A stretch of DNA of 38,414 nucleotides, from positions 1-38,414 of the forward strand of contig CAJWIY010000015.1 in assembly GCA_913042205.1 (NCBI GenBank), in the 5' to 3' direction. Of this stretch, positions 1 through 7,261 are shown piece after piece. The notes under the pieces were generated by a model, which saw only the letters and a program-made list of their open reading frames with translations, was not told the DNA's origin and did not search any database. Position numbers and translations under genes: made by a program. Numbering within the stretch: position 1 is the first letter of the stretch; every line of letters begins with the position of its first letter. The DNA is from an uncultured Gammaproteobacteria bacterium. Lineage in GTDB: Bacteria; Pseudomonadota; Gammaproteobacteria; Pseudomonadales; Litorivicinaceae.

Positions 1-140
1 TTTTCATTACGAGTCTGACATTGGCTGTGATTGCAAAGCAGAAGGCAGACGCAGCAGGAGCTTTTGGTCTCCCTGATTTACCGGCTCAGGATGTCGAATC
101 GGTGATACAGGAGCCGGTCGCCCCCAAAACTGTCGACTGA
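1..140 (+). CDS. secG: SecG C-terminal end (partial, 5' cut by window)
   Basis: The reading frame open from base 3 encodes 45 residues and ends with TGA at 138-140. It begins with a hydrophobic stretch (FITSLTLAVIA) followed by a polar, Pro/Ala-rich tail (LPAQ, QEPVAPK). This matches the second membrane helix and cytoplasmic tail of SecG, the small SecYEG translocon subunit that assists protein export across the inner membrane. Sequence alone is weak evidence for so short a piece. The call rests mainly on context: secG followed by tRNA-Leu(GAG) and then rimP-nusA is a standard gammaproteobacterial order. The start lies outside the window. Confidence 0.75.
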   Translation, partial: FITSLTLAVIAKQKADAAGAFGLPDLPAQDVESVIQEPVAPKTVD

Positions 141-144
141 TTTC

Positions 145-173
145 TTGATTTTTAAAGTGCAGATCATTAATCT
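145..173 (+). promoter_or_regulatory. Likely sigma-70 promoter for tRNA-Leu
   Basis: TTGATT at 145-150 and TAATCT at 168-173 are separated by exactly 17 bp, which fits a sigma-70 promoter. The predicted start near 180 is only about 5 nt before the mature tRNA. The segment between the -10 element and the tRNA is pyrimidine/C-rich, as in many stable-RNA promoters. This is read by eye with no transcript evidence. Confidence 0.5.
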
Positions 174-184
174 GCCAATCCCTC

Positions 185-270
185 GCCGAAGTGGTGGAAT
201 TGGTAGACACGCTATCTTGAGGGGGTAGTGAGCTTAGCTCGTGCCGGTTCAAGTCCGGCCTTCGGCACCA
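185..270 (+). tRNA. leuU: tRNA-Leu (anticodon GAG)
   Basis: The acceptor stem GCCGAAG (185-191) pairs perfectly with CTTCGGC (260-266), followed by discriminator A267 and an encoded CCA at 268-270. The anticodon stem CTATC/GGTAG encloses loop TTGAGGG, placing anticodon GAG at 219-221. A long variable arm and the T-loop GTTCAAGTC are present, as expected for a class II leucine tRNA. It reads CUC/CUU leucine codons. Placement after secG matches leuU in Escherichia coli. Confidence 0.97.
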
Positions 271-686
271 TTTTAAAATAGCGCACGCCCTAACTGCAGC
301 TTTTTAATAGCTAGCCCTTCCGTCAGGTATAGCACCGCGGTGTTATCAATAGCAAAAGATCAATTTTCAACATGGATTTTTAGTACGCTGCATTATTTGC
401 TCAAGGCTTTTGCTAAATTAAAACAATTAGCACGACTCCAGAAAGAAATAGTCGTCTTCATTTGTGGGGCCTTGGCATTGAACTCCTTGTTTACTCTGGC
501 AAGTAATAATACTTACTTATCTCCAGTGCGCAAAAAATTTAACATCTGTATCTGATTTGTTGTCATACTTGAACTTGTGAGTTGGATGATTGGATCGCTA
601 TTGCGACTGCGAACGTCTCTTCGACTACACAAATTTGAAAAATCTGGCACCACTCCTTATGGTAAAAGACAAAAAGGGATCGGATT

Positions 687-923
687 ATGCTTACGATAAG
701 ACGTATTGGGAAACGAAGTTTTGAGGTCTTCAGGTATGGCGTTCCTCTGGGCATTGTTCGTTTCCTTCGGGGCGCAAAAAAGTGGACCTTTCGCCCATAC
801 CCAACCCTTGATGAACATAATTCTCTGATTGAGAAGTCGGACACAGTGTTGCGTAACCTGCTTTGTCCGTCCGGAGAGCAATGTACGGTCGATCGCTCAA
901 ATAAGGACCTAGGATTGATTTAG
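687..923 (+). CDS. Possible small basic protein of unknown function
   Basis: I do not recognise this gene. It is a 78-codon ATG frame with a plausible ribosome binding site (AAAAAGGGA about 8 nt upstream). The product is strongly basic at its N-terminus. It contains a strand-turn-strand-like pattern, FEVFRYGVPLG then IVRFLRGAKKWTFRP, in which aromatic and aliphatic residues alternate with charged ones, then an acidic, more polar second half with two cysteines. There is no signal peptide or membrane segment. It lies alone between a tRNA and the rimP operon. It may be a real orphan gene or a chance frame. Confidence 0.3.
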   Translation: MLTIRRIGKRSFEVFRYGVPLGIVRFLRGAKKWTFRPYPTLDEHNSLIEKSDTVLRNLLCPSGEQCTVDRSNKDLGLI

Positions 924-945
924 AAAGATCTCTCCTTCATACTAT
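915..945 (+). promoter_or_regulatory. Candidate rimP operon promoter
   Basis: TTGATT at 915-920 is followed by TACTAT at 940-945 (19-bp spacer), or alternatively by CATACT at 938-943 (17 bp). Transcription would start near 950, giving a leader of about 110 nt that contains the rimP attenuator hairpin. The match is imperfect, and read-through from upstream is equally possible. Confidence 0.28.
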
Positions 946-1021
946 CGCGGCTTTTAACGAGGGGGCTTTGGGTGAAGTTGCGTTTCACCAAGAGCTGTGA
1001 AGAGTGAATACGCAGACCATG

Positions 1022-1048
1022 AACCCCGTTTGGGGTTTTTTCGTTTTT
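1022..1048 (+). terminator. Terminator-like hairpin in the rimP leader (attenuator candidate)
   Basis: AACCCC (1022-1027), loop GTTT and GGGGTT (1032-1037) form a perfect 6-bp stem followed by a T-rich run (TTTTCGTTTTT). It ends only about 11 nt before the rimP ATG, so it cannot simply be the end of an upstream gene. An upstream segment, AACG-A-GGG at 956-963, can pair with CCCCGTT (1024-1030) with one bulged A, which would break the terminator stem. That gives a mutually exclusive antiterminator/terminator pair. Attenuators ahead of rimP-nusA are known in gammaproteobacteria; the alternative pairing here is my inference. Confidence 0.6.
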
Positions 1049-1059
1049 GGCGGTTGAGA

Positions 1060-1551
1060 ATGACACCGAAGCAACAGCACTTAACAGAGCTTCTGCAGCC
1101 TAGTGTGGTTTCGCTGGGCTTGACTCTGTGGACTATTGAAATTACCGGTCGGGTCGATCGATCGACCTTACGGTTAGTGATTGATCATTCTGCACGCCCG
1201 GTGACTATTGAAGATTGTGAGGCAGTTAGTCGGCAAGTCTCGAGAATTCTCGACGTGAATGATGCTTTGCCAGAGCATTATACGCTCGAGGTTTCTTCGC
1301 CAGGCATTGAACGCACCTTGCATCGGTTAGAACATTTCGAGCCGTTTGTGGGCCATCAAGCGAAGGTTAAGTTAAAAGTTCCTTTTGAGGGAAGAAAGAA
1401 TTACTTGGGAGTAATTGTTGGAGTTGGGAATCAAGCAGTGCTGTTGCAGCAGGGCGGGATCGAGTATGAGTTCCCGGCGGAGCAAATTGAACGAGGTCAA
1501 TTAGTCGTGACTGATGTCGAACAGGTAGGCGGAATTAAACATGGGAAGTAA
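1060..1551 (+). CDS. rimP: Ribosome maturation factor RimP
   Basis: RimP acts in late assembly of the 30S ribosomal subunit in the cytoplasm. The 163-residue product is close to the usual 150-170. It contains the family core LGLTLWTIEI near residue 20, the SRQVSRILD and YTLEVSSPGIERTL signature (about residues 60-90), and a C-terminal SH3-like strand region ending in the QIERGQL segment. The ATG at 1060 is chosen because the longer frame from 997 would translate through the leader hairpin. It is the first gene of rimP-nusA-infB-rbfA-truB, and its end overlaps nusA by 11 nt, indicating translational coupling. Confidence 0.95.
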   Translation: MTPKQQHLTELLQPSVVSLGLTLWTIEITGRVDRSTLRLVIDHSARPVTIEDCEAVSRQVSRILDVNDALPEHYTLEVSSPGIERTLHRLEHFEPFVGHQAKVKLKVPFEGRKNYLGVIVGVGNQAVLLQQGGIEYEFPAEQIERGQLVVTDVEQVGGIKHGK

Positions 1552-3055
1552 GGACATTCTTCAAGTGGTGGAGCTGTTTTCGAACGAAAAAGGCATTCCT
1601 AAAGGGATAGTGTTCGAAGCAATTGAGCAGGCGTTGGCGACAGCAACTAGAAAACGTTACGAAGATGAAGAAGCAGATATCCGTGTAGCGATCGATCGAG
1701 CAACCGGAGAATATGAAACTTTTCGGCGCTGGATAGTCGTTCCTGATGATCATTTAGCAATTTTGGGTTCTGAATTAACGACAGAAGAAGCTGCCGAAAT
1801 TAGTACTGATCTGCAGATTGGTGATGAGTATGAGATTGAAGTTGAGTCTGCCGAATTTGGTCGGATTGAAGCTCAAACCGCAAAGCAAGTGATCGTGCAA
1901 AAGGTGCGGGAAGCTGAGCGTGAAAAGGTTGTCGCTGATTACGAAAGTCGATTATTGAGTCTGATCAACGGCACAGTAAAAAAAGTCACACGTGATTCTG
2001 TAATTGTGGATTTAGGCGGGGCTGCTGAAGCGCTTTTGCCACGAGAACACCTGATTGGTCGAGAAATATTTCGTGTGAATGACCGCGTGCGCGCAATTTT
2101 GCAAGAGATTCGTGCAGAGGGCAGAGGTCCGCAATTGATCCTATCTCGTACATCCTCCGAGTTCTTAATTGAACTGTTCAAGATTGAAGTCCCAGAGATT
2201 GCCGAAGAAACAATTGAAATCCGTGGTGCGGCTCGTGATCCGGGACAGCGTGCGAAGATTGCTGTGAAGACAAACGATGGGCGGATTGATCCGGTGGGTG
2301 CGTGCGTTGGCATGCGCGGTGCTCGAGTGCAAGCTGTCTCTAATGAACTGAACGGTGAACGTGTCGATATCGTGTTGTGGGACGACAATCCAGCGCAACT
2401 TGTAATAAACGCGATGGCACCGGCCGAAGTATCCTCTATCGTTATGGATGAAGATAATCGTGCGATGGACGTAGCTGTAACCGGCGATAATTTAGCGCAA
2501 GCGATTGGTCGCGGCGGTCAGAATGTCAGATTGGCCTCAGAACTGACGGGTTGGAAACTTAATGTGATGAGTGAGGAGCAGGCGGTTGAGCGACAAGAGG
2601 CAGAATCTGAGAAGCTTGTAAATATGTTTTTGGTACGTCTCGACGTCGATACTGAACTCGCGCAAATACTTGTCGAAGAGGGTTTTACCTCAATAGACGA
2701 GGTCGCTTACGTTCCCGTTGAAGAGATGCTCTCAATCGACGGATTTGATGAAAGCCTCGTCGAGACACTCAGAGCGCGCGCGAGAGATGTACTTTTGACT
2801 GCCGCGCTGACTGGAGACGAGTCACGTGAGCCAGCGGATGACTTATTGACGTTGGAAGGCATGACCCCTGGGCTTGCCTATCAATTAGCTGACCGTGGCA
2901 TTTGTACGATGGATGATTTAGCAGAATTGTCAGTTGATGAATTGATCGAGACTGAGGGCGTTGACCAAGCAGCTGCGGCAGCGCTGATCATGAAGGCACG
3001 TGAACCTTGGTTCGCAGAGACTGCTGATGAGACAACTGATGAAAGTAGCGAATAG
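1541..3055 (+). CDS. nusA: Transcription termination/antitermination protein NusA
   Basis: NusA binds RNA polymerase and nascent RNA and controls pausing, intrinsic termination and rrn antitermination. The 504-residue product matches E. coli NusA (495) along its length. It has an N-terminal polymerase-binding domain (to about 130), an S1 domain (about 135-200, starting near LINGTVKKV), and two KH domains containing RIDPVGACVGMRGARVQAV and LAQAIGRGGQNVRLAS. It ends with two acidic helix-hairpin-helix repeats (about 365-420 and 440-495), as in proteobacterial NusA that contacts the alpha subunit. It overlaps rimP by 11 nt and is followed 9 bp later by infB. Confidence 0.98.
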   Translation: MGSKDILQVVELFSNEKGIPKGIVFEAIEQALATATRKRYEDEEADIRVAIDRATGEYETFRRWIVVPDDHLAILGSELTTEEAAEISTDLQIGDEYEIEVESAEFGRIEAQTAKQVIVQKVREAEREKVVADYESRLLSLINGTVKKVTRDSVIVDLGGAAEALLPREHLIGREIFRVNDRVRAILQEIRAEGRGPQLILSRTSSEFLIELFKIEVPEIAEETIEIRGAARDPGQRAKIAVKTNDGRIDPVGACVGMRGARVQAVSNELNGERVDIVLWDDNPAQLVINAMAPAEVSSIVMDEDNRAMDVAVTGDNLAQAIGRGGQNVRLASELTGWKLNVMSEEQAVERQEAESEKLVNMFLVRLDVDTELAQILVEEGFTSIDEVAYVPVEEMLSIDGFDESLVETLRARARDVLLTAALTGDESREPADDLLTLEGMTPGLAYQLADRGICTMDDLAELSVDELIETEGVDQAAAAALIMKAREPWFAETADETTDESSE

Positions 3056-3064
3056 GAGTAAGTT

Positions 3065-5554
3065 TTGTCAGATACAACTGTGAAACAGCTAGCCGCATTA
3101 GTAGGCATATCAGCCGAACAATTGCTCTCTCAGATGACCAGCGCAGGTATCGAGAAATCGTCGTCCGATGATGTGGTTACCGATGAAGAGAAACAGAAAC
3201 TACTGGCCCATATTCGTTCAGGTCAGACGAAGGTAGCGGCAGAGCCGGCCAAGGTAACATTGCGACGCAAATCGACATCTACGATAAAAGGTGGAGCAGG
3301 CGCAGTAAATGTAGAGGTCCGAAAGAAACGTACCTATGTACACCGCGATTTGACTGCAGAAGCAGAGAAGCAGCGTGAGATCGAGGAAGAAAAATTACCT
3401 GAAAACCAAGAGGCTGAGGAATCCACGGGCCATACGAGTCAAGAAGTAAGTGGTGTAACAACTGCTGTGCCTGAAGTGGTTGGTGATGAGCTTTTAATTG
3501 ATGAACCTACGCCGGTAGAGGAGGTTGCTTTAATTGAGCCTGCCGCGATAGAGCCACCTCCACCACCTAAAGAAGACGATGGTCGTAGACATAAGAAAGA
3601 GGCGCATGCACGCCGCGACCGTTCAGACAATGATGAGCCACGTCGGCAAGGTAAAATATCTGGAAAACGTGATGAAAAAAGAGCAAAGCTAGTCGTAACT
3701 GACGACCAGCGTGTACCAAAGATGCGCGGTAAACGGAAGCCTGGAAAGGCCGCCGAAGAGCTCTCATCGCATAAATTCGAAATGCCTGCAGCGCCGATCA
3801 TTCGTGACGTAAAAATTTCTGGACCAGTCACGGTCGCCGAGTTAGCCAATCAGATGGCTGTTAAATCGGGAGAGCTCATCAAAGTTCTGATGAAGATGGG
3901 CGTTTTGGCGACTATTAACCAAGTGTTGGACGAAGATACTGCGGTCCTAGTCGTCGAGGAAATGGGTCATAAGATCGAGGTGGTTGCGGAAGATGCACTC
4001 GAACGGTCAGTATTTGACGACTATCAAGAGCTCAAGGGCGATCGATCGCCTCGTGCTCCGGTCGTAACTGTCATGGGGCATGTTGATCATGGCAAGACAT
4101 CATTGCTCGATCGTATTCGTAAGTCGCGGGTTGCAGCGGGTGAGGCTGGTGGTATCACGCAACATATTGGTGCCTACCATGTGGACACTGATAACGGGAT
4201 GATCACATTTGTTGATACTCCGGGCCATGCCGCTTTTACCAATATGAGAGCCCGTGGGGCGCAAGTGACTGACGTTGTGATTTTGGTTGTAGCTGCAGAT
4301 GATGGTGTGATGCCTCAGACCGAGGAAGCTGTTCAGCACGCGAGAGCGGCGAACGTTCCGATTGTTGTAGCAATGAATAAGATCGATAAAGAAGAAGCGG
4401 ATACAGACCGTGTTAAAACAGAATTAGCGAGTCGAGAAGTGATTCCGGAAGATTGGGGTGGAGATGTTCAATTCATCCCGGCCAGTGCACATACGGGGGA
4501 AGGGGTTGAGGAATTGCTTGAGGCAGTACTTTTGCAAGCTGAACTTCTTGAATTGACGGCGGTCCACGAAGGCCCGGCTCGAGGCACGGTTGTTGAATCA
4601 CGACTGGATCGGGGCCGCGGACCTGTTGCAACAGTTCTTGTACAAAACGGTTTGTTGAAAGTTGGTGATGCCATTTTGGCAGGTGAGCAAGTTGGTAAGG
4701 TGCGCGCTTTGGTTGATGAAAGCGGTAAGCATGTAGAGCAGGCTGGGCCGTCGATCCCGGTGGAGATATTGGGACTTTCTGGGACGCCTGATGCTGGTGA
4801 TGAGCTTTTGGTACTTGAGAGCGAGCGGAAAGCGAGAGAAGTCGCTGAATTTCGCGCGGAACGGACTCGTGATGCGGAGCACAAGCGGCAGCAAGCTCAA
4901 AAGCTGGATCAAATGTTTGCGAATATGGAAGCGGGCGAAGTTTCCAACCTCAATATTGTTTTAAAAACAGACGTTCGTGGGACGCTCGAAGCCTTGTCAG
5001 CTGCTTTGCAAAAATTGGCAACGGACGAGGTCCGAGTTAACCTAATCGCACAAGGCGTTGGTGGAATTACGGAATCCGATGCGACTCTAGCTTCCTCAGC
5101 GGACGCGATTATTCTTGGATTTAACGTCCGCGCTGATGCTGGTGCTAGGCAGGTTATTGAACGTGATGGAATTGAACTTCGTTACTACAGTGTTATTTAT
5201 GACATTGTTGATGACGTAAAAGCTGCAATGTCTGGTTTGCTCGCGCCTGAATTACGTGAAGAAATCGTTGGTGTGGCGGAGGTTCGAGACGTCTTTAACT
5301 CACCAAAATTTGGCCAGATTGCGGGCTGCATGGTTGTTGAAGGAATCGTGTATCGGAATAAAAAGATCCGGGTATTACGTGATAATGTAGTCGTCTACGA
5401 AGGAGAGCTTGAGTCTCTTCGTCGCTTCAAGGAGGATGTAATCGAGGTTCGTAATGGAACTGAGTGTGGTATTGGGGTAAAAAACTACACAGACGTAAAA
5501 TCAGGCGACAAGATCGAGGTCTTCGATGTTCGTGAGGTGGCTCGGAAGATCTGA
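3065..5554 (+). CDS. infB: Translation initiation factor IF-2
   Basis: IF-2 is the GTPase that delivers initiator fMet-tRNA to the 30S subunit and promotes 50S joining. The 829 residues comprise an N-terminal IF2_N domain (1-50), a long charged linker (about 60-230), a second IF2_N region (about 240-305), the G domain, and domains II-IV. The G1 motif GHVDHGKT is near residue 338, DTPGH near 383 and NKID near 438. The start is TTG at 3065, supported by AGGAG at 3054-3058 (6 nt spacing) and by alignment with the E. coli N-terminus. No ATG lies nearby. Its stop overlaps the rbfA ATG by 1 nt. Confidence 0.98.
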   Translation: MSDTTVKQLAALVGISAEQLLSQMTSAGIEKSSSDDVVTDEEKQKLLAHIRSGQTKVAAEPAKVTLRRKSTSTIKGGAGAVNVEVRKKRTYVHRDLTAEAEKQREIEEEKLPENQEAEESTGHTSQEVSGVTTAVPEVVGDELLIDEPTPVEEVALIEPAAIEPPPPPKEDDGRRHKKEAHARRDRSDNDEPRRQGKISGKRDEKRAKLVVTDDQRVPKMRGKRKPGKAAEELSSHKFEMPAAPIIRDVKISGPVTVAELANQMAVKSGELIKVLMKMGVLATINQVLDEDTAVLVVEEMGHKIEVVAEDALERSVFDDYQELKGDRSPRAPVVTVMGHVDHGKTSLLDRIRKSRVAAGEAGGITQHIGAYHVDTDNGMITFVDTPGHAAFTNMRARGAQVTDVVILVVAADDGVMPQTEEAVQHARAANVPIVVAMNKIDKEEADTDRVKTELASREVIPEDWGGDVQFIPASAHTGEGVEELLEAVLLQAELLELTAVHEGPARGTVVESRLDRGRGPVATVLVQNGLLKVGDAILAGEQVGKVRALVDESGKHVEQAGPSIPVEILGLSGTPDAGDELLVLESERKAREVAEFRAERTRDAEHKRQQAQKLDQMFANMEAGEVSNLNIVLKTDVRGTLEALSAALQKLATDEVRVNLIAQGVGGITESDATLASSADAIILGFNVRADAGARQVIERDGIELRYYSVIYDIVDDVKAAMSGLLAPELREEIVGVAEVRDVFNSPKFGQIAGCMVVEGIVYRNKKIRVLRDNVVVYEGELESLRRFKEDVIEVRNGTECGIGVKNYTDVKSGDKIEVFDVREVARKI

Positions 5555-5925
5555 TGCCAGCCGAGTATAAACGTACAGAACGCTTGGGCGAGCAGATAAA
5601 GCGAGATCTGGCCTTGCTTATACAGCGTGGACTGAAAGATCCTCGTCTAGGCATGGTCACTGTCAACTTTTGTGATCTTTCCAGAGATCTCTCATATGCC
5701 GATGTGAACGTCACTGTGATGGTGCCAGATGATTCCGATGAAAACATTGTCCAGAGTCTCACGATTTTAAATGAAGCGGCTCCTTTCCTGCGCATGGAAC
5801 TCGGCCGTGGGCTGAACATTCGTAAAGTGCCGCATTTGAGGTTCCACTACGATGATTCATTGAAGCGCGGGGCGCAAATTAATGAACTAATCCACGAGGC
5901 TATGAAAAGTGACCGGCATAACTGA
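5554..5925 (+). CDS. rbfA: 30S ribosome-binding factor RbfA
   Basis: RbfA is a small KH-fold protein that binds immature 30S subunits and helps 16S rRNA 5'-end maturation, notably in the cold. At 123 residues it is slightly shorter than E. coli RbfA (133). Family features are RTERLGEQIKRDLALLIQ at the N-terminus, DPRLGMVTV (about 30), and RMELGRGLNIRKVPHLRFHYDDS (about 87-110). It starts within TGATG shared with infB and ends within TGATG shared with truB, so the three genes are translationally coupled. Confidence 0.97.
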   Translation: MPAEYKRTERLGEQIKRDLALLIQRGLKDPRLGMVTVNFCDLSRDLSYADVNVTVMVPDDSDENIVQSLTILNEAAPFLRMELGRGLNIRKVPHLRFHYDDSLKRGAQINELIHEAMKSDRHN

Positions 5926-6881
5926 TGGGTATGGCCAATAAGGGTTGTGATATCCATGGACTTCTAATTGTGGACAAGCCTAGCGGTCTGACATCGAGTA
6001 GTGTTGTTCGTAGACTCAAGCGGTGGTCTAAGGCAGAAAAAGTTGGGCACACAGGTGCACTCGATCCGATGGCCACAGGTGTTTTACCCATAGTGTTTGG
6101 CGAGGCGGCAAAATATAGCCAATATGGCCTCGACTCAAAAAAAGGTTATCTTGCGCGCGTCCAGCTCGGCACGGCAACTGACACATTGGACGCAGACGGT
6201 GTGGTGGTTGCTAAAAAGGCAATCCCCGTTATTAACAGGATCATTCTTTCGTCAGTATTGAATGGGTTAACGGGATCCTTGATGCAAGTCCCACCAATGG
6301 TTTCCGCACTCAAACATAGGGGGCAGCCACTTTATAAATTAGCTAGACAGGGCCTCGAGATCGAAAGGGCTCCAAGAGAGATAGAAATTTTTAGCAATGA
6401 GCTAATCGATTTTGAAGCGGGTGAGGGTTGGTTGGATATTCGTGTACGATGTTCAAAGGGAACTTATGTACGAAGCATAGCAGAATCAATCGGACAGTCT
6501 CTTGGGACCGTTGCACACTTGAGTAGGCTTCGTCGGGATCTAGCTGGAGGCTATTCAATAGATCAGGCGAATTCTTGGCACATAATTGAATCACTTAAAC
6601 ATAAGGGCACAAAGGCATTTGCTAGATTACTGCATTCGCCGGATGCACTTTTGAGTCATCTCCCTCGAATCAATTTATCTGAACACGAATGTATGATGTT
6701 GATTCAAGGACAAAAAGTTTCTGGTAAAGGACTAGGTGTCTGCGATACTATGCGCGCGTATTTTAAAGAGTCATCGTTCATTGGGCTTGTCACTGTTGAC
6801 TCCGACGGGAGCGTTTCTGCAAAACGAATGTTATCTCCGGCTGCTGCTGGCATGCGCGGCAATTCGGATTTTGGCCCCTAG
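5925..6881 (+). CDS. truB: tRNA pseudouridine-55 synthase TruB
   Basis: TruB converts U55 of the T-loop of most elongator tRNAs to pseudouridine and also acts as a tRNA chaperone. The 318-residue length matches E. coli (314). The N-terminus has GLLIVDKPSGLTSS, and the catalytic motif GALDPMATGVLPI places the nucleophilic aspartate at Asp47. VRCSKGTYVRSIAESIG (about 174) is the second family motif. A C-terminal PUA-like region with VTVDSDGSVSAKRML closes the protein. A second ATG at 5931 is an alternative start. It overlaps rbfA by 1 nt. Confidence 0.97.
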   Translation: MGMANKGCDIHGLLIVDKPSGLTSSSVVRRLKRWSKAEKVGHTGALDPMATGVLPIVFGEAAKYSQYGLDSKKGYLARVQLGTATDTLDADGVVVAKKAIPVINRIILSSVLNGLTGSLMQVPPMVSALKHRGQPLYKLARQGLEIERAPREIEIFSNELIDFEAGEGWLDIRVRCSKGTYVRSIAESIGQSLGTVAHLSRLRRDLAGGYSIDQANSWHIIESLKHKGTKAFARLLHSPDALLSHLPRINLSEHECMMLIQGQKVSGKGLGVCDTMRAYFKESSFIGLVTVDSDGSVSAKRMLSPAAAGMRGNSDFGP

Positions 6882-6909
6882 GGTCGGGCATGCCACATAG
6901 GAGAAAAGA

Positions 6910-7179
6910 ATGGCTTTAACAGTTGAGAAGAAAGCTGCAATCGTTGAAAAGTTTGGCAAGGACGGAAACGATACTGGTTCGCCGGAAGTTCAGGTTGCTT
7001 TGTTGACCGCCAATATCGAAGCTCTTCAGGACCACTTCAAGAAAAACATTCATGATCATCATAGTCGTCGTGGTCTCATCCGGATGGTTAACCAGCGTCG
7101 TAAGTTATTAGATTATCTTAAGTCGAAGGACTTAAGTCGGTATGCGGGGTTGATCAAGGAACTTGGTCTTCGCCGTTAA
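6910..7179 (+). CDS. rpsO: 30S ribosomal protein S15
   Basis: S15 is a primary 16S rRNA-binding protein that nucleates the platform of the 30S subunit. The 89-residue length equals the E. coli protein. Conserved segments are [13 protein letters not shown], the H[10 protein letters not shown] region and the [12 protein letters not shown] segment. The ribosome site is TAGGAGAAAAGA just before ATG 6910. It lies between truB and pnp, the same order as in E. coli, and is followed by an intrinsic terminator at 7196. Confidence 0.98.
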   Translation: MALTVEKKAAIVEKFGKDGNDTGSPEVQVALLTANIEALQDHFKKNIHDHHSRRGLIRMVNQRRKLLDYLKSKDLSRYAGLIKELGLRR

Positions 7180-7195
7180 ACGGATTAAAACAGAG

Positions 7196-7224
7196 ACGGC
7201 CCTTCGGGGCCGTTTCCGTATTTT
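7196..7224 (+). terminator. Intrinsic terminator between rpsO and pnp
   Basis: ACGGCCC (7196-7202) pairs perfectly with GGGCCGT (7207-7213) around a stable C(TTCG)G tetraloop and is followed by TTCCGTATTTT. The T-tract is interrupted, so partial read-through into pnp is likely, as in the E. coli rpsO-pnp operon. Confidence 0.75.
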
Positions 7225-7225
7225 A

Positions 7226-7242
7226 GCCGGACGTTATCCGGC
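7226..7242 (+). promoter_or_regulatory. Leader hairpin immediately upstream of pnp
   Basis: GCCGGA (7226-7231) and TCCGGC (7237-7242) form a perfect 6-bp stem with loop CGTTA, ending 19 nt before the pnp ATG. With the rpsO terminator hairpin it makes a double stem-loop in the pnp leader. In E. coli, hairpins in this leader are cut by RNase III and PNPase then represses its own message. A similar role here is inference from position. Confidence 0.4.
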
Positions 7243-7261
7243 ATGTTGGAAGTAGGAAGTA

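Larger units (their letters stand above)
271..1059 (+). other. 789-bp AT-rich gap between tRNA-Leu and rimP
   Basis: No recognised gene lies here. The E. coli counterpart carries tRNA-fMet (metY) upstream of rimP, but I find no cloverleaf in this stretch. Its first 400 bases are AT-rich and without clear structure. A 71-codon GTG-start frame at 340-555 has no recognisable domain or ribosome site and is not called. The second half holds one possible small gene (687-923), a possible rimP promoter (915-945) and a terminator-like hairpin just before rimP (1022-1048). Confidence 0.7.

Noticed and set aside
340-555. 71-codon GTG frame after tRNA-Leu
   Set aside because: No ribosome binding site, no recognisable family or regular protein pattern, and it lies in AT-rich DNA.
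997-1059. Upstream extension of rimP
   Set aside because: It would translate through the leader hairpin and adds residues unlike RimP.
271-1059. tRNA-fMet (metY) expected upstream of rimP as in E. coli
   Set aside because: I found no acceptor/anticodon arrangement or CAT anticodon loop consistent with a tRNA.
1939-2388. 149-codon frame on the minus strand inside nusA
   Set aside because: It is an antisense shadow of a well-supported gene; its Ser/Arg/Pro-rich content comes from nusA codon bias. The same applies to the other long minus-strand frames in infB and pnp.
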